From NCBI RefSeq assembly GCF_002140975.2, contig NZ_CP147247.1:3721001-3785000 (forward strand): 64,000 bases of DNA, read 5' to 3'. The translations under genes were made by a program, and so were the position numbers. The notes under the pieces were generated by a model that was given only the letters and a program-made list of their open reading frames with translations, had not been told where the DNA came from and did not search any database. The DNA comes from Enterococcus sp. 9E7_DIV0242 (GTDB lineage: Bacteria; Bacillota; Bacilli; Lactobacillales; Enterococcaceae). Below are positions 33,766 through 41,916 of this stretch, in pieces (the stretch's first letter is position 1; the number at the start of each line of letters is the position of its first letter).

Positions 33766-35141
33766 CAGAAGTAAAAGAATACCCAGTTGCAGAAGGATTG
33801 AAGGTAAGAATTACAATAGAAGAGAACCCGTTTGGGCTTGTACCCGATAAGCTTTTTCAGATGGCCGCCCGCATCAATAAAAAGCGCAGCTTTTTGTTTG
33901 TTAGCCCAGTGCTTGGTAAACATCTGCCAGTCAACCCATCTGTTTCTTTGCTGATCGGTCGAGCATTAGCATTGGTGTACAGCGGTCAGATCAAGGGCTA
34001 TCAAAAAGAAATACGTGCAATTTTGAATGAACCGGAGAGGCAAAAGAATTTCAACATAGAGCAGTTGGAGAGTGCTCGTGTTGCATTGGATCGACCGATA
34101 ACAGTTATTGGCTTTTGTGAAACGGCCACTGCGTTGGGGCAGGCATTTTTTGAAAGCTTTACCTCGCCTGTGAAATATATCCACACAACGAGAGAAGAGC
34201 TAGCTGGTAGGCAGCCGCTCCTTTCTTTCGAGGAGGAACACAGCCATGCAACGGCACATCGTGTGTATGCAGAAGACCCTGACTTTTTCAGAGATGATAG
34301 CGAAGTGGTTTTGGTCGATGATGAAGTAACGACAGGAAAGACGAATCTAAATATTATCCGTGATATCATTCGACTATTTCCTTGGAAAAAGGCGTTTACG
34401 ATTGTATCGATCCTTGACTGGCGCAGTGCAGAAAATCAACAAGCGTTTCGGGCATTGGAACAGGAGTTGGGGATTCAAATAAATGAGGTTTCGTTGTTGA
34501 AAGGTAATGTCGAGGAAATCGGTCAGGTCAAAGAGTTGAAAGAAGATTCACTGGTAACCGAGAGTGAGCCATCGGCATTACTGTTACAGAAATCTTTTAA
34601 AAAGAGGTTACCAAGGTTGTCTTGTTCTACAGAAACGATCGATGAGGGAGAAAAAGCTGAAATCCCGGCTTATTTAACGGCGACTGGTCGATTTGGTCTA
34701 ACAGAAAGACAGTATGAAGAAGAACAGCTGAGGCAAATCGCTACTCGGCTGAAAGAATTACGTCAGGAGGGTTCTACGTTGGTTCTCGGAACAGGAGAGT
34801 TCATGTATCTACCGATGCGTATCGCGAGTTTGATGGGGGAAGAAGTTTATTTTCATACAACGACGAGAAGTCCCATTCTCAGTAGAAATCAGACGGACTA
34901 CCCGATTTTCAACAAGCGGGAGTTTCCGAGTCCCGAACAATCAGGAGTAGCAAATTATGTCTATGGTATACCTAAGGAAAAGGGCTATCGTGATATTTTC
35001 GTCTTGTTTGAACGAATTGCAGACAGAGAGAGCTTGCTTGTGTTGAATCATACATTGAAAGCCGTTCAGGATGCAGAAATTTATTTTGTCGATCTTTCGG
35101 CTAGAGCAGCCTATCGATCTGTACTTGGGAGGAGCAGCTAA
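33762..35141 (+). CDS. PRTase-TRSP fusion of the Ter biosynthetic module
   Basis: 459 residues with two domains. The N-terminal phosphoribosyltransferase (to about 250) shows the PRPP-binding acidic motif in EVVLVDDEVTTGKTNLNIIRDI, plus ITVIGFCETATALGQAFFESF. The C-terminal TRSP domain (about 300-450) has LVLGTGEFMYLPMRIASLMGEEVYFHTTTRSPI. This fusion is a marker of Ter-associated pathways. It overlaps the HpcH gene (ATG within its last codons) and the StiP gene (ATG at 35141 shares the stop). The expected reaction is transfer of a ribosyl or base moiety using PRPP; the substrate is unknown. Confidence 0.85.
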   Translation: MTEVKEYPVAEGLKVRITIEENPFGLVPDKLFQMAARINKKRSFLFVSPVLGKHLPVNPSVSLLIGRALALVYSGQIKGYQKEIRAILNEPERQKNFNIEQLESARVALDRPITVIGFCETATALGQAFFESFTSPVKYIHTTREELAGRQPLLSFEEEHSHATAHRVYAEDPDFFRDDSEVVLVDDEVTTGKTNLNIIRDIIRLFPWKKAFTIVSILDWRSAENQQAFRALEQELGIQINEVSLLKGNVEEIGQVKELKEDSLVTESEPSALLLQKSFKKRLPRLSCSTETIDEGEKAEIPAYLTATGRFGLTERQYEEEQLRQIATRLKELRQEGSTLVLGTGEFMYLPMRIASLMGEEVYFHTTTRSPILSRNQTDYPIFNKREFPSPEQSGVANYVYGIPKEKGYRDIFVLFERIADRESLLVLNHTLKAVQDAEIYFVDLSARAAYRSVLGRSS

Positions 35142-36298
35142 TGAAACCATTTATCAAAGGGAGTTATTCAGAGGATGATGTAATCTTTTTACTGCAGGAT
35201 ATCAGTAGCTATGTGGATGAAATCGCCACGCCAGAAAGAGAAGTTTTGATTCAAAGCGGCGTGCACTATTCGGAAATGCTGCCGGTAGAATATCAGCCAA
35301 CAGAAGAATATGTTGCTTTGTTCAAAGAAACCTTGAAGGATTCGGCAGAGCGCATCGCTTTATCAGTTGCGATCGTGGCGGAACAAATCGTTTTAGAGAA
35401 AAGAAAGAACCACGAAGATGATCTGGCAGAAACCTTGGAGGATCTGGTTCTGGTTAGCTTGGCCAGAGCAGGTACGCCAATTGGTGTGTTGATTAAAAGA
35501 TATTTGAAGCTTGTCTATCAAGTGAATGTTCCCCATTACTCTATTTCGATCATTCGAGGACGAGGCATTGATGAGGTGGCATTGGACTATATTTATCAGC
35601 AATCCGCTTCAGCGGATATTCAGTTTATTGATGGCTGGACGGGAAAGGGGGCAATTACAAAGGAATTGACCGAAGCGTGCGAGCTTTACAATGAGAAAAG
35701 AAGCTGGAAATACGCATTGTCCCCTGTGTTAGCCGTACTAGCGGATACAGGCTATTGCACGACGCTTTATGGAACGAGAGAAGACTTTTTGATTCCGAGT
35801 GCGTGCCTGAATTCCACAGTTTCCGGCTTAGTCAGCCGAACGGTGCTTAATGAACGTTATATCAAGCCGGGAGAGGTTCATGGCGCAAAATACTACAAAG
35901 AGTTTGAGCCATTGGATTTATCCAATCTGTACATTGATACAATCATGAATGCATATGAAGAGAAGAAGGATCAAATTGCTGAAGATGTGCGTGAGGCACT
36001 TGAAAGCTGGAATCCGAATGAGATACCTAGCTGGGCTGGGATGGCAGCGATCGAAAGGATCAAAGAAGACTTTAATTATGACAGTATACATTTTATCAAG
36101 CCGGGAGTCGGAGAAACAACGAGAGTACTGTTGCGCCGTGTCCCTGAAAAACTATTGATCAATCCGGAGAAAACCAATGATTTACGACATATCCTATTAT
36201 TGGCAAAAGAGCTCCATGTACCAATTGAAGAGTACACGAATATGCCTTATTCTTGTTGCGGGTTGATTCGTCAAAAAGTAGGGGAAAAAGAAATATGA
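35141..36298 (+). CDS. StiP family protein (second PRTase-like/cysteine-protease-like component)
   Basis: 385 residues. StiP-like: FIKGSYSEDDVIFLLQDIS at the N-terminus, VLVSLARAGTPIGVLIKRYLKL, YSISIIRGRGIDEVALDYIYQQ, IQFIDGWTGKGAITKELTEAC and YALSPVLAVLADTGYCTTLYGTREDFLIPSACLNSTVSGLVSRTVLN. The GWTGKGAIT and LARAGTPIG segments resemble phosphoribosyltransferase PRPP loops. Although called a cysteine protease in databases, the conserved residues suit a PRTase-like role. The start overlaps the previous stop and the stop overlaps the HAD start (ATGA), so the four-gene module is tightly coupled. Confidence 0.82.
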   Translation: MKPFIKGSYSEDDVIFLLQDISSYVDEIATPEREVLIQSGVHYSEMLPVEYQPTEEYVALFKETLKDSAERIALSVAIVAEQIVLEKRKNHEDDLAETLEDLVLVSLARAGTPIGVLIKRYLKLVYQVNVPHYSISIIRGRGIDEVALDYIYQQSASADIQFIDGWTGKGAITKELTEACELYNEKRSWKYALSPVLAVLADTGYCTTLYGTREDFLIPSACLNSTVSGLVSRTVLNERYIKPGEVHGAKYYKEFEPLDLSNLYIDTIMNAYEEKKDQIAEDVREALESWNPNEIPSWAGMAAIERIKEDFNYDSIHFIKPGVGETTRVLLRRVPEKLLINPEKTNDLRHILLLAKELHVPIEEYTNMPYSCCGLIRQKVGEKEI

Positions 36299-37074
36299 GG
36301 ACAGCTTTGTTTACCGACTTGGATGGAACGATTCTGTTTTCAAAAAGGACACTGCCAGAGCATTTAACTGAAAAAGACTGTGTCAAAGCCGAAACGTATA
36401 GTAACGGTGGGTATGGACTTATGGAAGAAAAACTAGTTGCTTTTCTTGAAGAATGGCAGCAGAAAAATCTTCTGATTCCGGTGACGACTCGTTCGACAGA
36501 ACAGTTTGAGCGCTTGAGAACGGTATGGAAAAGAATACCTGTGCCATATGCATTAGCAAGTAATGGCGGTAACCTCTATCGTGATGGTGTGTTGGATGAA
36601 AACTGGAACAAGAAAGTTAGAGCAAATCTGGCGGTAGAATTATCATATAAGGAAGCTGTTTTATCGATCTTAAATGTGATTTTACCGCAGGAAAGTGTTC
36701 GGAAAATCAAGGATATTGACGGGCTCTATTACTGTATACTTGTTACGGAACGAAGTTGGGAACAAGCATTTATAAACGAAGTCAACGCAGCATTGGCTGT
36801 CTATGACTGGATTGGTTTCTTTCAACATAAAAAGCTGTACTTTTTACCGAAGGGATTAACGAAAGAGCGAGCGGTAAAAACATTGCTCACTGAACTTTCG
36901 GAAGAACTAGTTTGCGTAGGTCTAGGTGACACAGATATGGATCAGCAGATGTTGTTGGAGTGTGACCAGCATATGTACTTTGGTAAAAACCAAAGCTTTG
37001 ATGAAGGCTTAGTTAGTGGAAGTTATTCGTTTGAAGTTGTGAAAAAGCTCCTGGAAAATCAAGACATAAAATAG
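36295..37074 (+). CDS. HAD-superfamily phosphatase of the Ter module
   Basis: 259 residues from ATG 36295, overlapping the StiP stop. Motif I is FTDLDGTILFS, motif II is the TTRS region (VTTRSTEQFERL) and motif IV is VGLGDTDMDQQML, with a Cof-type cap between. The later LPKGLTKERAVKTLL gives the usual K. It is likely to dephosphorylate an intermediate of the module. A starting point further upstream (36253) would lie inside StiP and lacks a ribosome binding site. A terminator follows directly. Confidence 0.87.
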   Translation: MRTALFTDLDGTILFSKRTLPEHLTEKDCVKAETYSNGGYGLMEEKLVAFLEEWQQKNLLIPVTTRSTEQFERLRTVWKRIPVPYALASNGGNLYRDGVLDENWNKKVRANLAVELSYKEAVLSILNVILPQESVRKIKDIDGLYYCILVTERSWEQAFINEVNAALAVYDWIGFFQHKKLYFLPKGLTKERAVKTLLTELSEELVCVGLGDTDMDQQMLLECDQHMYFGKNQSFDEGLVSGSYSFEVVKKLLENQDIK

Positions 37075-37113
37075 AAAAACTCAGAAAATGCCACGGCATT
37101 TTCTGAGTTTTTT
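37075..37113. terminator. Bidirectional terminator
   Basis: AAAAACTCAGAAAATGCC (37075-37092) pairs with GGCATTTTCTGAGTTTTT (37095 on), an 18-bp perfect stem with a 2-base loop (AC), and is A-rich before and T-rich after. It ends the Ter module on the plus strand and the LacI gene on the minus strand. Confidence 0.9.
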
Positions 37114-38095
37114 ATACAGATTCCCGAACGATAATTTCTGTAGGCAATTCGATTGGTTGAGGGGGTTCTTTTCCTTCAATTTGAGTAATCAGCATTTTTG
37201 CTGTATACTCTCCCATTTCTTGAATTGGCTGCCGGATCGTTGTAATTTCAGGGTACGTCAGTGAAGCAATAGGTTGATCGTCAAATCCAAGGACGGCCAA
37301 TTGATCAGGGATGATGATCCCAGCTCTTCGAGATTCGCTGATTATCCCTGCAGCTACCTCATCACCATTGGAGAAGATAGCTGTTGGCATAATAGTTGGG
37401 TGTTCAATCAATTGCTGTATCAATCTTCTGCCACCTTCAACACCTAATGTATTGTCGAAAAACAGCTCATTATCGAAAGCAAGATTATTTTTTTCAAGAG
37501 CTTTTAGAAACCCTTTAAACCGATGATCATGTGTATTCATGATGTTCCCTGTACAAAAAGCAATTCGTTCATGCCCCTGATCGATCAGATATTGAGTTCC
37601 TTCGAAGCTTGCTTGTTCTTCATCAATTTGAATTACCGGCAGATTTTGCTCACCAATATATCTGTTGCAGAGAACAACTTTCCCCTCATTGATGAGTTGG
37701 ATGACATTCGGTGTTGCAGTTTCCAAGTTGGTGATGATGATTCCATCTAATTGTTTTTTGGGAATCAGTTCTATATAAAATTTCTCTAGATTAGGGTTAC
37801 CATGTGTTTGTAAAACGACTAAGTGGTACCCAGATGCCATGGCGATTTTTTCAATTGAATCAACTAGATAAGCAAAGAATGGATTTGTTATATAAGAAAT
37901 AATGATTCCAATCATTTTTGAACCTTTTCCTCGTAGTTGTTGGGCAACATTATTTGGGTAATAGTTTAGTTCCTCCATTGCTTTGTAGATTTTCTTTTTG
38001 GTTTTGTCAGAAACATAAGGATGATCATTCAGTGCTCTTGAAACAGTTGTAACCGATACTTTTGCCTTCTTCGCTACATCTTCTATACTTGCCAT
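37112..38095 (-). CDS. LacI-family transcriptional regulator
   Basis: 327 residues. The N-terminal LacI helix-turn-helix reads ASIEDVAKKAKVSVTTVSRALNDHPYVSDKTKKKIYKAMEEL, followed by the hinge (YYPNNVAQQLRGKGSKMIGIII) and a sugar-binding domain (CNRYIGEQNLPVIQIDEEQASFEGTQYLI, LAVLGFDDQPIASLTYPEITTIRQPIQEMG). It is divergent from the Msm/maltodextrin-type operon that starts at 38319, whose promoter has operator-like repeats, so it is the likely repressor. The ligand is unknown; maltose-type or sucrose/isomaltose sugars fit the operon's enzymes. Confidence 0.92.
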   Translation of the reverse strand: MASIEDVAKKAKVSVTTVSRALNDHPYVSDKTKKKIYKAMEELNYYPNNVAQQLRGKGSKMIGIIISYITNPFFAYLVDSIEKIAMASGYHLVVLQTHGNPNLEKFYIELIPKKQLDGIIITNLETATPNVIQLINEGKVVLCNRYIGEQNLPVIQIDEEQASFEGTQYLIDQGHERIAFCTGNIMNTHDHRFKGFLKALEKNNLAFDNELFFDNTLGVEGGRRLIQQLIEHPTIMPTAIFSNGDEVAAGIISESRRAGIIIPDQLAVLGFDDQPIASLTYPEITTIRQPIQEMGEYTAKMLITQIEGKEPPQPIELPTEIIVRESV

Positions 38096-38177
38096 TTTTA
38101 TTCTCCTAAATGTGATTTATTTCTAAATATACATTTTATTATAGCTTAAATCCCTAATATATCAACAAAAAATATGT

Positions 38178-38242
38178 ATGAAAACGATTGACATATGAAA
38201 ACGATTGACATATACTCATATACATAAAAGAAAGCGTATACG
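38178..38242 (+). promoter_or_regulatory. Sugar-operon promoter with tandem 17-bp repeat and palindromic operator
   Basis: A 17-bp unit ATGAAAACGATTGACAT occurs twice head to tail (38178-38194, 38195-38211). TTGACA of the first unit (38188-38193), a 17-bp spacer and TATACT (38211-38216) form a near-perfect sigma-A promoter, so the second unit lies exactly between -35 and -10. Each unit resembles a cre/LacI-family operator (ATGAAAACGATTGAC, one mismatch from the relaxed cre consensus). A palindrome CGTATACG (38235-38242) follows. Binding of CcpA or the divergent LacI protein here would block transcription. Confidence 0.72.
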
Positions 38243-38318
38243 AATTATGAATTCTATTTGCTGTCTTTTAAAAAGAGCAGGGTGTCTGCGAATAGTCATA
38301 AAGGAGATTGGCACAATT

Positions 38319-39536
38319 ATGAAGAAAAAAGCAGTAGTAGGATTAGTTAGTTTAGTAGTTGCCGGATTATTGGTAGGATGTGGAAATTCTAAGGATGAAA
38401 GCACTTCAACATCTGAAAATAAGCAGCCGTTAAAAATGTGGGTTGGGTTAAATCAGGCGGAAACATATCGACAATTGGCAAAAGAATTTGAAGAAAAGCA
38501 TGATGTTGAGGTTGAAGTAATTGAAATTGAAGAACCTAGAGATGCGTTGCTAAAAGATGGTGAAGCTGCTGCAGATGTAATTCGTCTGCCTCATGATCAG
38601 TTAGGGTTATTGGTGGAATCAGGCGCAATTTATGAAAATGAAAAATATAAGGACGAAGTGACTGAAAATAATATTGCAATGGCTGTTGAAGCAGCTTCTT
38701 ATCAAGAGAAATTGTACGGATTTCCAGCAAGTGCAGAATCAATGTTTCTTTACTATGACAAACGGGTTTACGAAGAGGAAGATTTGAAAACATTAGATAA
38801 TCTGATAAAAAAAGGCAAAGTTGGGTTAAACATTTCTGAGAATGGCGCCGACTATCGACTAACACCTTGGTTTATAGCAAACGGTGCCTATCTTTACGGT
38901 GAAAATGGAACAGAAGTCAATGGTTCTACTTTGAATAATGAACAGGGACTTAATGTTTTGAAGTGGGTCGGACAAGCCAAGACTATGGAAAATCTCGTGG
39001 CTGTTAACACGGATGAAATCAGTGCCCTACAAGAGGGAAAAATTTCTGCTCTATTCAGTGGGGTTTGGAATACTCAAAATATTAAGGATGTCCTGGGAGA
39101 AAATATGGGAACAGCAATTTATCCTGCCGCAGATTTTGGTAATGGGGACATTTCGTTGAAGGCTTTTTCCGGCGTTCCGCTATTTGTAGTAAATGCGGCA
39201 ACGAAAAATCCTGGGAAAGCAATGGACTTGGCTAAATTTGTAACCGAAGAAGAAGCTCAACTGCAGGTTTTCAAAGGGATCGCTACTGTACCTTCGAATA
39301 AAAATGCTCGTGAATCGCAAGCCGTTCAGGATGATCCGATTGCAAAAACTGTAGTGGAAATGACGACAGAAGAACATTCTGTGCTTATGCCTAAACTGCC
39401 TGAAATGAAAAATTTCTGGACGAATATGAATGCATTATTGGTGGATACCTATGAAGGAAAGGTTTCAGAAAATGAGATGCAGACGAAGTTAGATAAACTT
39501 GTTAAGGATATTTCGCAGCCAGTGGATGAGGAATAA
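38319..39536 (+). CDS. Sugar ABC transporter substrate-binding lipoprotein
   Basis: 405 residues. The start is ATG 38319 (AAAGGAGATT before it); the open frame extends to 38205 but lacks a signal sequence there. A lipoprotein signal LVVAGLLVGCGNS puts the acylated cysteine at about residue 22. The mature part is an MalE/MsmE-like binding protein (LKMWVGLNQAETYRQLAKEFEEKHDVEVEVIEI, DVIRLPHDQLGLLVESGAIYE, YGFPASAESMFLYYDKRVYEE). It is the first gene of the operon with two permeases, sucrose phosphorylase and alpha-glucosidase. The expected ligands are maltose-type or isomaltose-type oligosaccharides. Confidence 0.9.
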   Translation: MKKKAVVGLVSLVVAGLLVGCGNSKDESTSTSENKQPLKMWVGLNQAETYRQLAKEFEEKHDVEVEVIEIEEPRDALLKDGEAAADVIRLPHDQLGLLVESGAIYENEKYKDEVTENNIAMAVEAASYQEKLYGFPASAESMFLYYDKRVYEEEDLKTLDNLIKKGKVGLNISENGADYRLTPWFIANGAYLYGENGTEVNGSTLNNEQGLNVLKWVGQAKTMENLVAVNTDEISALQEGKISALFSGVWNTQNIKDVLGENMGTAIYPAADFGNGDISLKAFSGVPLFVVNAATKNPGKAMDLAKFVTEEEAQLQVFKGIATVPSNKNARESQAVQDDPIAKTVVEMTTEEHSVLMPKLPEMKNFWTNMNALLVDTYEGKVSENEMQTKLDKLVKDISQPVDEE

Positions 39537-39723
39537 TACGATCTGGAAGAATATAGAAGAGAAGCGTTAGCGTTTAATCAGTCTTTATGATAGCTGATAG
39601 TTGTTGATTGATGGGGCGTTTTGCCCCATGCTCAATCAGCGAGTGCATTGGCTGATAATTAGCTGAAACTCCATGCTGATATAAAAAGCAATGTGGTTTA
39701 TAAAGTGAGAGGGAGTGAGAAAA

Positions 39724-41076
39724 ATGAGACGAATTACATCATTTTGGCAGAGTTTGAACACCATCTTTCGGGAAGGCAGTCTTTGGACAAGAGTTTCTTT
39801 CTTCGTGATGGGGGCTGGAAACTTTGCTAGAGGACAAATCATAAAGGGACTGTTGTTTTTAACAGCAGAAATCAGTTTTATTCTGTTTATGATAACCAGT
39901 GGCTTTCAATCATTGAAGAATTTGATTACTTTAGGTGTGAACACGCAAGGATGGAAGTATGATGAAAACTTGGGGTTTAAAGTACAGGTTGCTGGAGATA
40001 ACTCTATGCTGTTGCTAATTTATGGTATTTGTACATTATTTCTATTAGTAGGTATTGCAATTATTTGGTGGATAAATATCAAAAGCAACGGTAATCTGGA
40101 TCAACTCATTAAAGAAAAAGAGCCTGTTCCTACCTTTTATTCAGAGCTTCGTGATTTGCTAGATCATCGATTTCATCTCACGCTTCTTTCGATTCCAACG
40201 GCAAGTATTGTGTTGTTTACTGTATTGCCTTTGGTTTATATGATTTCTATTGCGTTCACTAACTATGATCATCAGCATTTACCACCTAAAAATCTATTCG
40301 AATGGGTCGGTTTTGCAAATTTTGGCAATGTCTTAAGTGGAAATATTTCCGGTACATTTTTCCCGTTACTCAATTGGACATTGATATGGGCTGCTTTTGC
40401 AACCTTCACTTGTTTTTTCTTCGGAGTTGTATTGGCATTATTGCTGAATGCTAAAGGTGTGTGCGGGAAAAAATTATTGCGTACCTTATTTGTAATAACT
40501 ATGGCGGTACCGCCATTTGTTTCTTTATTGGTCATGAGGAATCTTCTCCATCTTTCCGGTCCAATCAATACATTTTTGTTGAATAGTGGATGGATAGAAA
40601 ATCCAGTTCCATTTCTAACAGATGGTTTAATGGCTAAAATTTCGATTATTTTCGTCAATATGTGGATCGGTATTCCTGCTTCCATGCTAATAACAACAGG
40701 TGTGATCATCAACTTACCGGAAGAGCAGCTTGAAGCAGCTAGAATTGATGGAGCAAATCCATTTCAAATGTTCCGTCACATTACTTTTCCACAGATATTG
40801 ACAGTGATGGCACCTAGTTTAATTCAGCAATTTGTAGGAAACATCAATAATTTTAACGTCATCTATTTGTTGACTGGGGGATTACCTTCCAACAGTGATT
40901 ATTACGGGGCTGGAGAAACAGATTTACTCGTAACGTGGCTCTATAAATTGACCGTGGATAATGCGGATTATAATCTTGCTTCTGTGATTGGGATCGTTAC
41001 GTTTGCTCTCAGTGCAATTCTATCCTTATTTGTTTATACACGAACAAATTCTTATAAAGAAGGGAGTAAAGCGTGA
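39724..41076 (+). CDS. Sugar ABC transporter permease, MalF-like
   Basis: 450 residues from ATG 39724 (GAGAGGGAG site; a GTG nine bases upstream overlaps that site). It has about eight membrane spans, with an N-terminal extension of about 150 residues beyond the 290-residue MsmF type, as in MalF/MdxF. The EAA loop (EEQLEAARIDGANPFQMFRHITFPQI, near residue 340) contacts the ATPase. It overlaps the second permease gene. The ATPase partner is not encoded nearby; the MsmK-type protein at 59691 is the best candidate. Confidence 0.9.
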   Translation: MRRITSFWQSLNTIFREGSLWTRVSFFVMGAGNFARGQIIKGLLFLTAEISFILFMITSGFQSLKNLITLGVNTQGWKYDENLGFKVQVAGDNSMLLLIYGICTLFLLVGIAIIWWINIKSNGNLDQLIKEKEPVPTFYSELRDLLDHRFHLTLLSIPTASIVLFTVLPLVYMISIAFTNYDHQHLPPKNLFEWVGFANFGNVLSGNISGTFFPLLNWTLIWAAFATFTCFFFGVVLALLLNAKGVCGKKLLRTLFVITMAVPPFVSLLVMRNLLHLSGPINTFLLNSGWIENPVPFLTDGLMAKISIIFVNMWIGIPASMLITTGVIINLPEEQLEAARIDGANPFQMFRHITFPQILTVMAPSLIQQFVGNINNFNVIYLLTGGLPSNSDYYGAGETDLLVTWLYKLTVDNADYNLASVIGIVTFALSAILSLFVYTRTNSYKEGSKA

Positions 41077-41909
41077 TGCGAAAAAAAATAAATATCCCAC
41101 TGAATCTATTGTTGATCTTCTTGGCGGTGGTCTGGCTGTTTCCAGTGTTCTGGTTGGTCCTAACAGCATTTCGTGGAGAGCCCGGGCAATTTGTTTCCTA
41201 TATTTTTCCAAAGCAATATACATTCGAAAATTTTACACATCTATTTGAAAATAATCCGGATTTTCCATTTGTAAAATGGCTTCAGAATACATTTATCGTA
41301 TCTATCGTTTCTTGTTTACTGAGTACGTTTATTACTGTATCAATGGCCTACGTCATGAGTCGATTGCGATTTAAGCTTAGAAATGCTTACTTAAAGCTTG
41401 CATTGGTACTGAATATGTTTCCAGCTTTTATGAGTATGATCGCTGTTTACTACATACTGAAAGCGTTGAATATGACACAAACATTGACTGGATTGATTTT
41501 GGTCTACAGCTCAACCGCAGCACTAACTTTTTATATTGCAAAAGGTTTTTTTGACACGATACCAATGTCTTTGGACGAATCAGCTATGATCGATGGAGCG
41601 ACGAAAGCACAGATATTTACAAAGATTACGTTGCCAATGTCTAAGCCGATCATTGTTTATACTTCATTGATGGCATTCATGGCACCTTGGATGGATTTCA
41701 TTTTTGCTCGTGTAATTATGGGTGATAAAGTAGAAAAATATACAGTCGCTATTGGTTTATTTACAATGATCAATAAAGAGACCGCACAGCAGATGTATAC
41801 AAAGTTTGCAGCTGGGTGTCTAGTTGTAGCTATACCTATTACTATATTGTTTATTTATCTTCAAAAATATTACGTCGAGGGAATTACCGGCGGATCAGTT
41901 AAAGGATAG
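41076..41909 (+). CDS. Sugar ABC transporter permease, MalG-like
   Basis: 277 residues. ATG 41076 overlaps the last base of the preceding stop codon and has a GAAGGGAG site; a GTG at 41073 is an alternative. Six membrane spans are visible, beginning LLLIFLAVVWLFPVFWLVLTAF. The EAA loop is MSLDESAMIDGATKAQIFTKITLPMSKP, and the C-terminus ends KYYVEGITGGSVKG, typical of MalG/MsmG. It pairs with the MalF-like protein to make the channel. Confidence 0.92.
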   Translation: MRKKINIPLNLLLIFLAVVWLFPVFWLVLTAFRGEPGQFVSYIFPKQYTFENFTHLFENNPDFPFVKWLQNTFIVSIVSCLLSTFITVSMAYVMSRLRFKLRNAYLKLALVLNMFPAFMSMIAVYYILKALNMTQTLTGLILVYSSTAALTFYIAKGFFDTIPMSLDESAMIDGATKAQIFTKITLPMSKPIIVYTSLMAFMAPWMDFIFARVIMGDKVEKYTVAIGLFTMINKETAQQMYTKFAAGCLVVAIPITILFIYLQKYYVEGITGGSVKG

Positions 41910-41916
41910 TGAGAAA

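Noticed and set aside
40272..40712. 146-codon minus-strand ORF
   Set aside because: Antisense to the MalF-like permease gene; composition is a shadow of membrane-protein codons.
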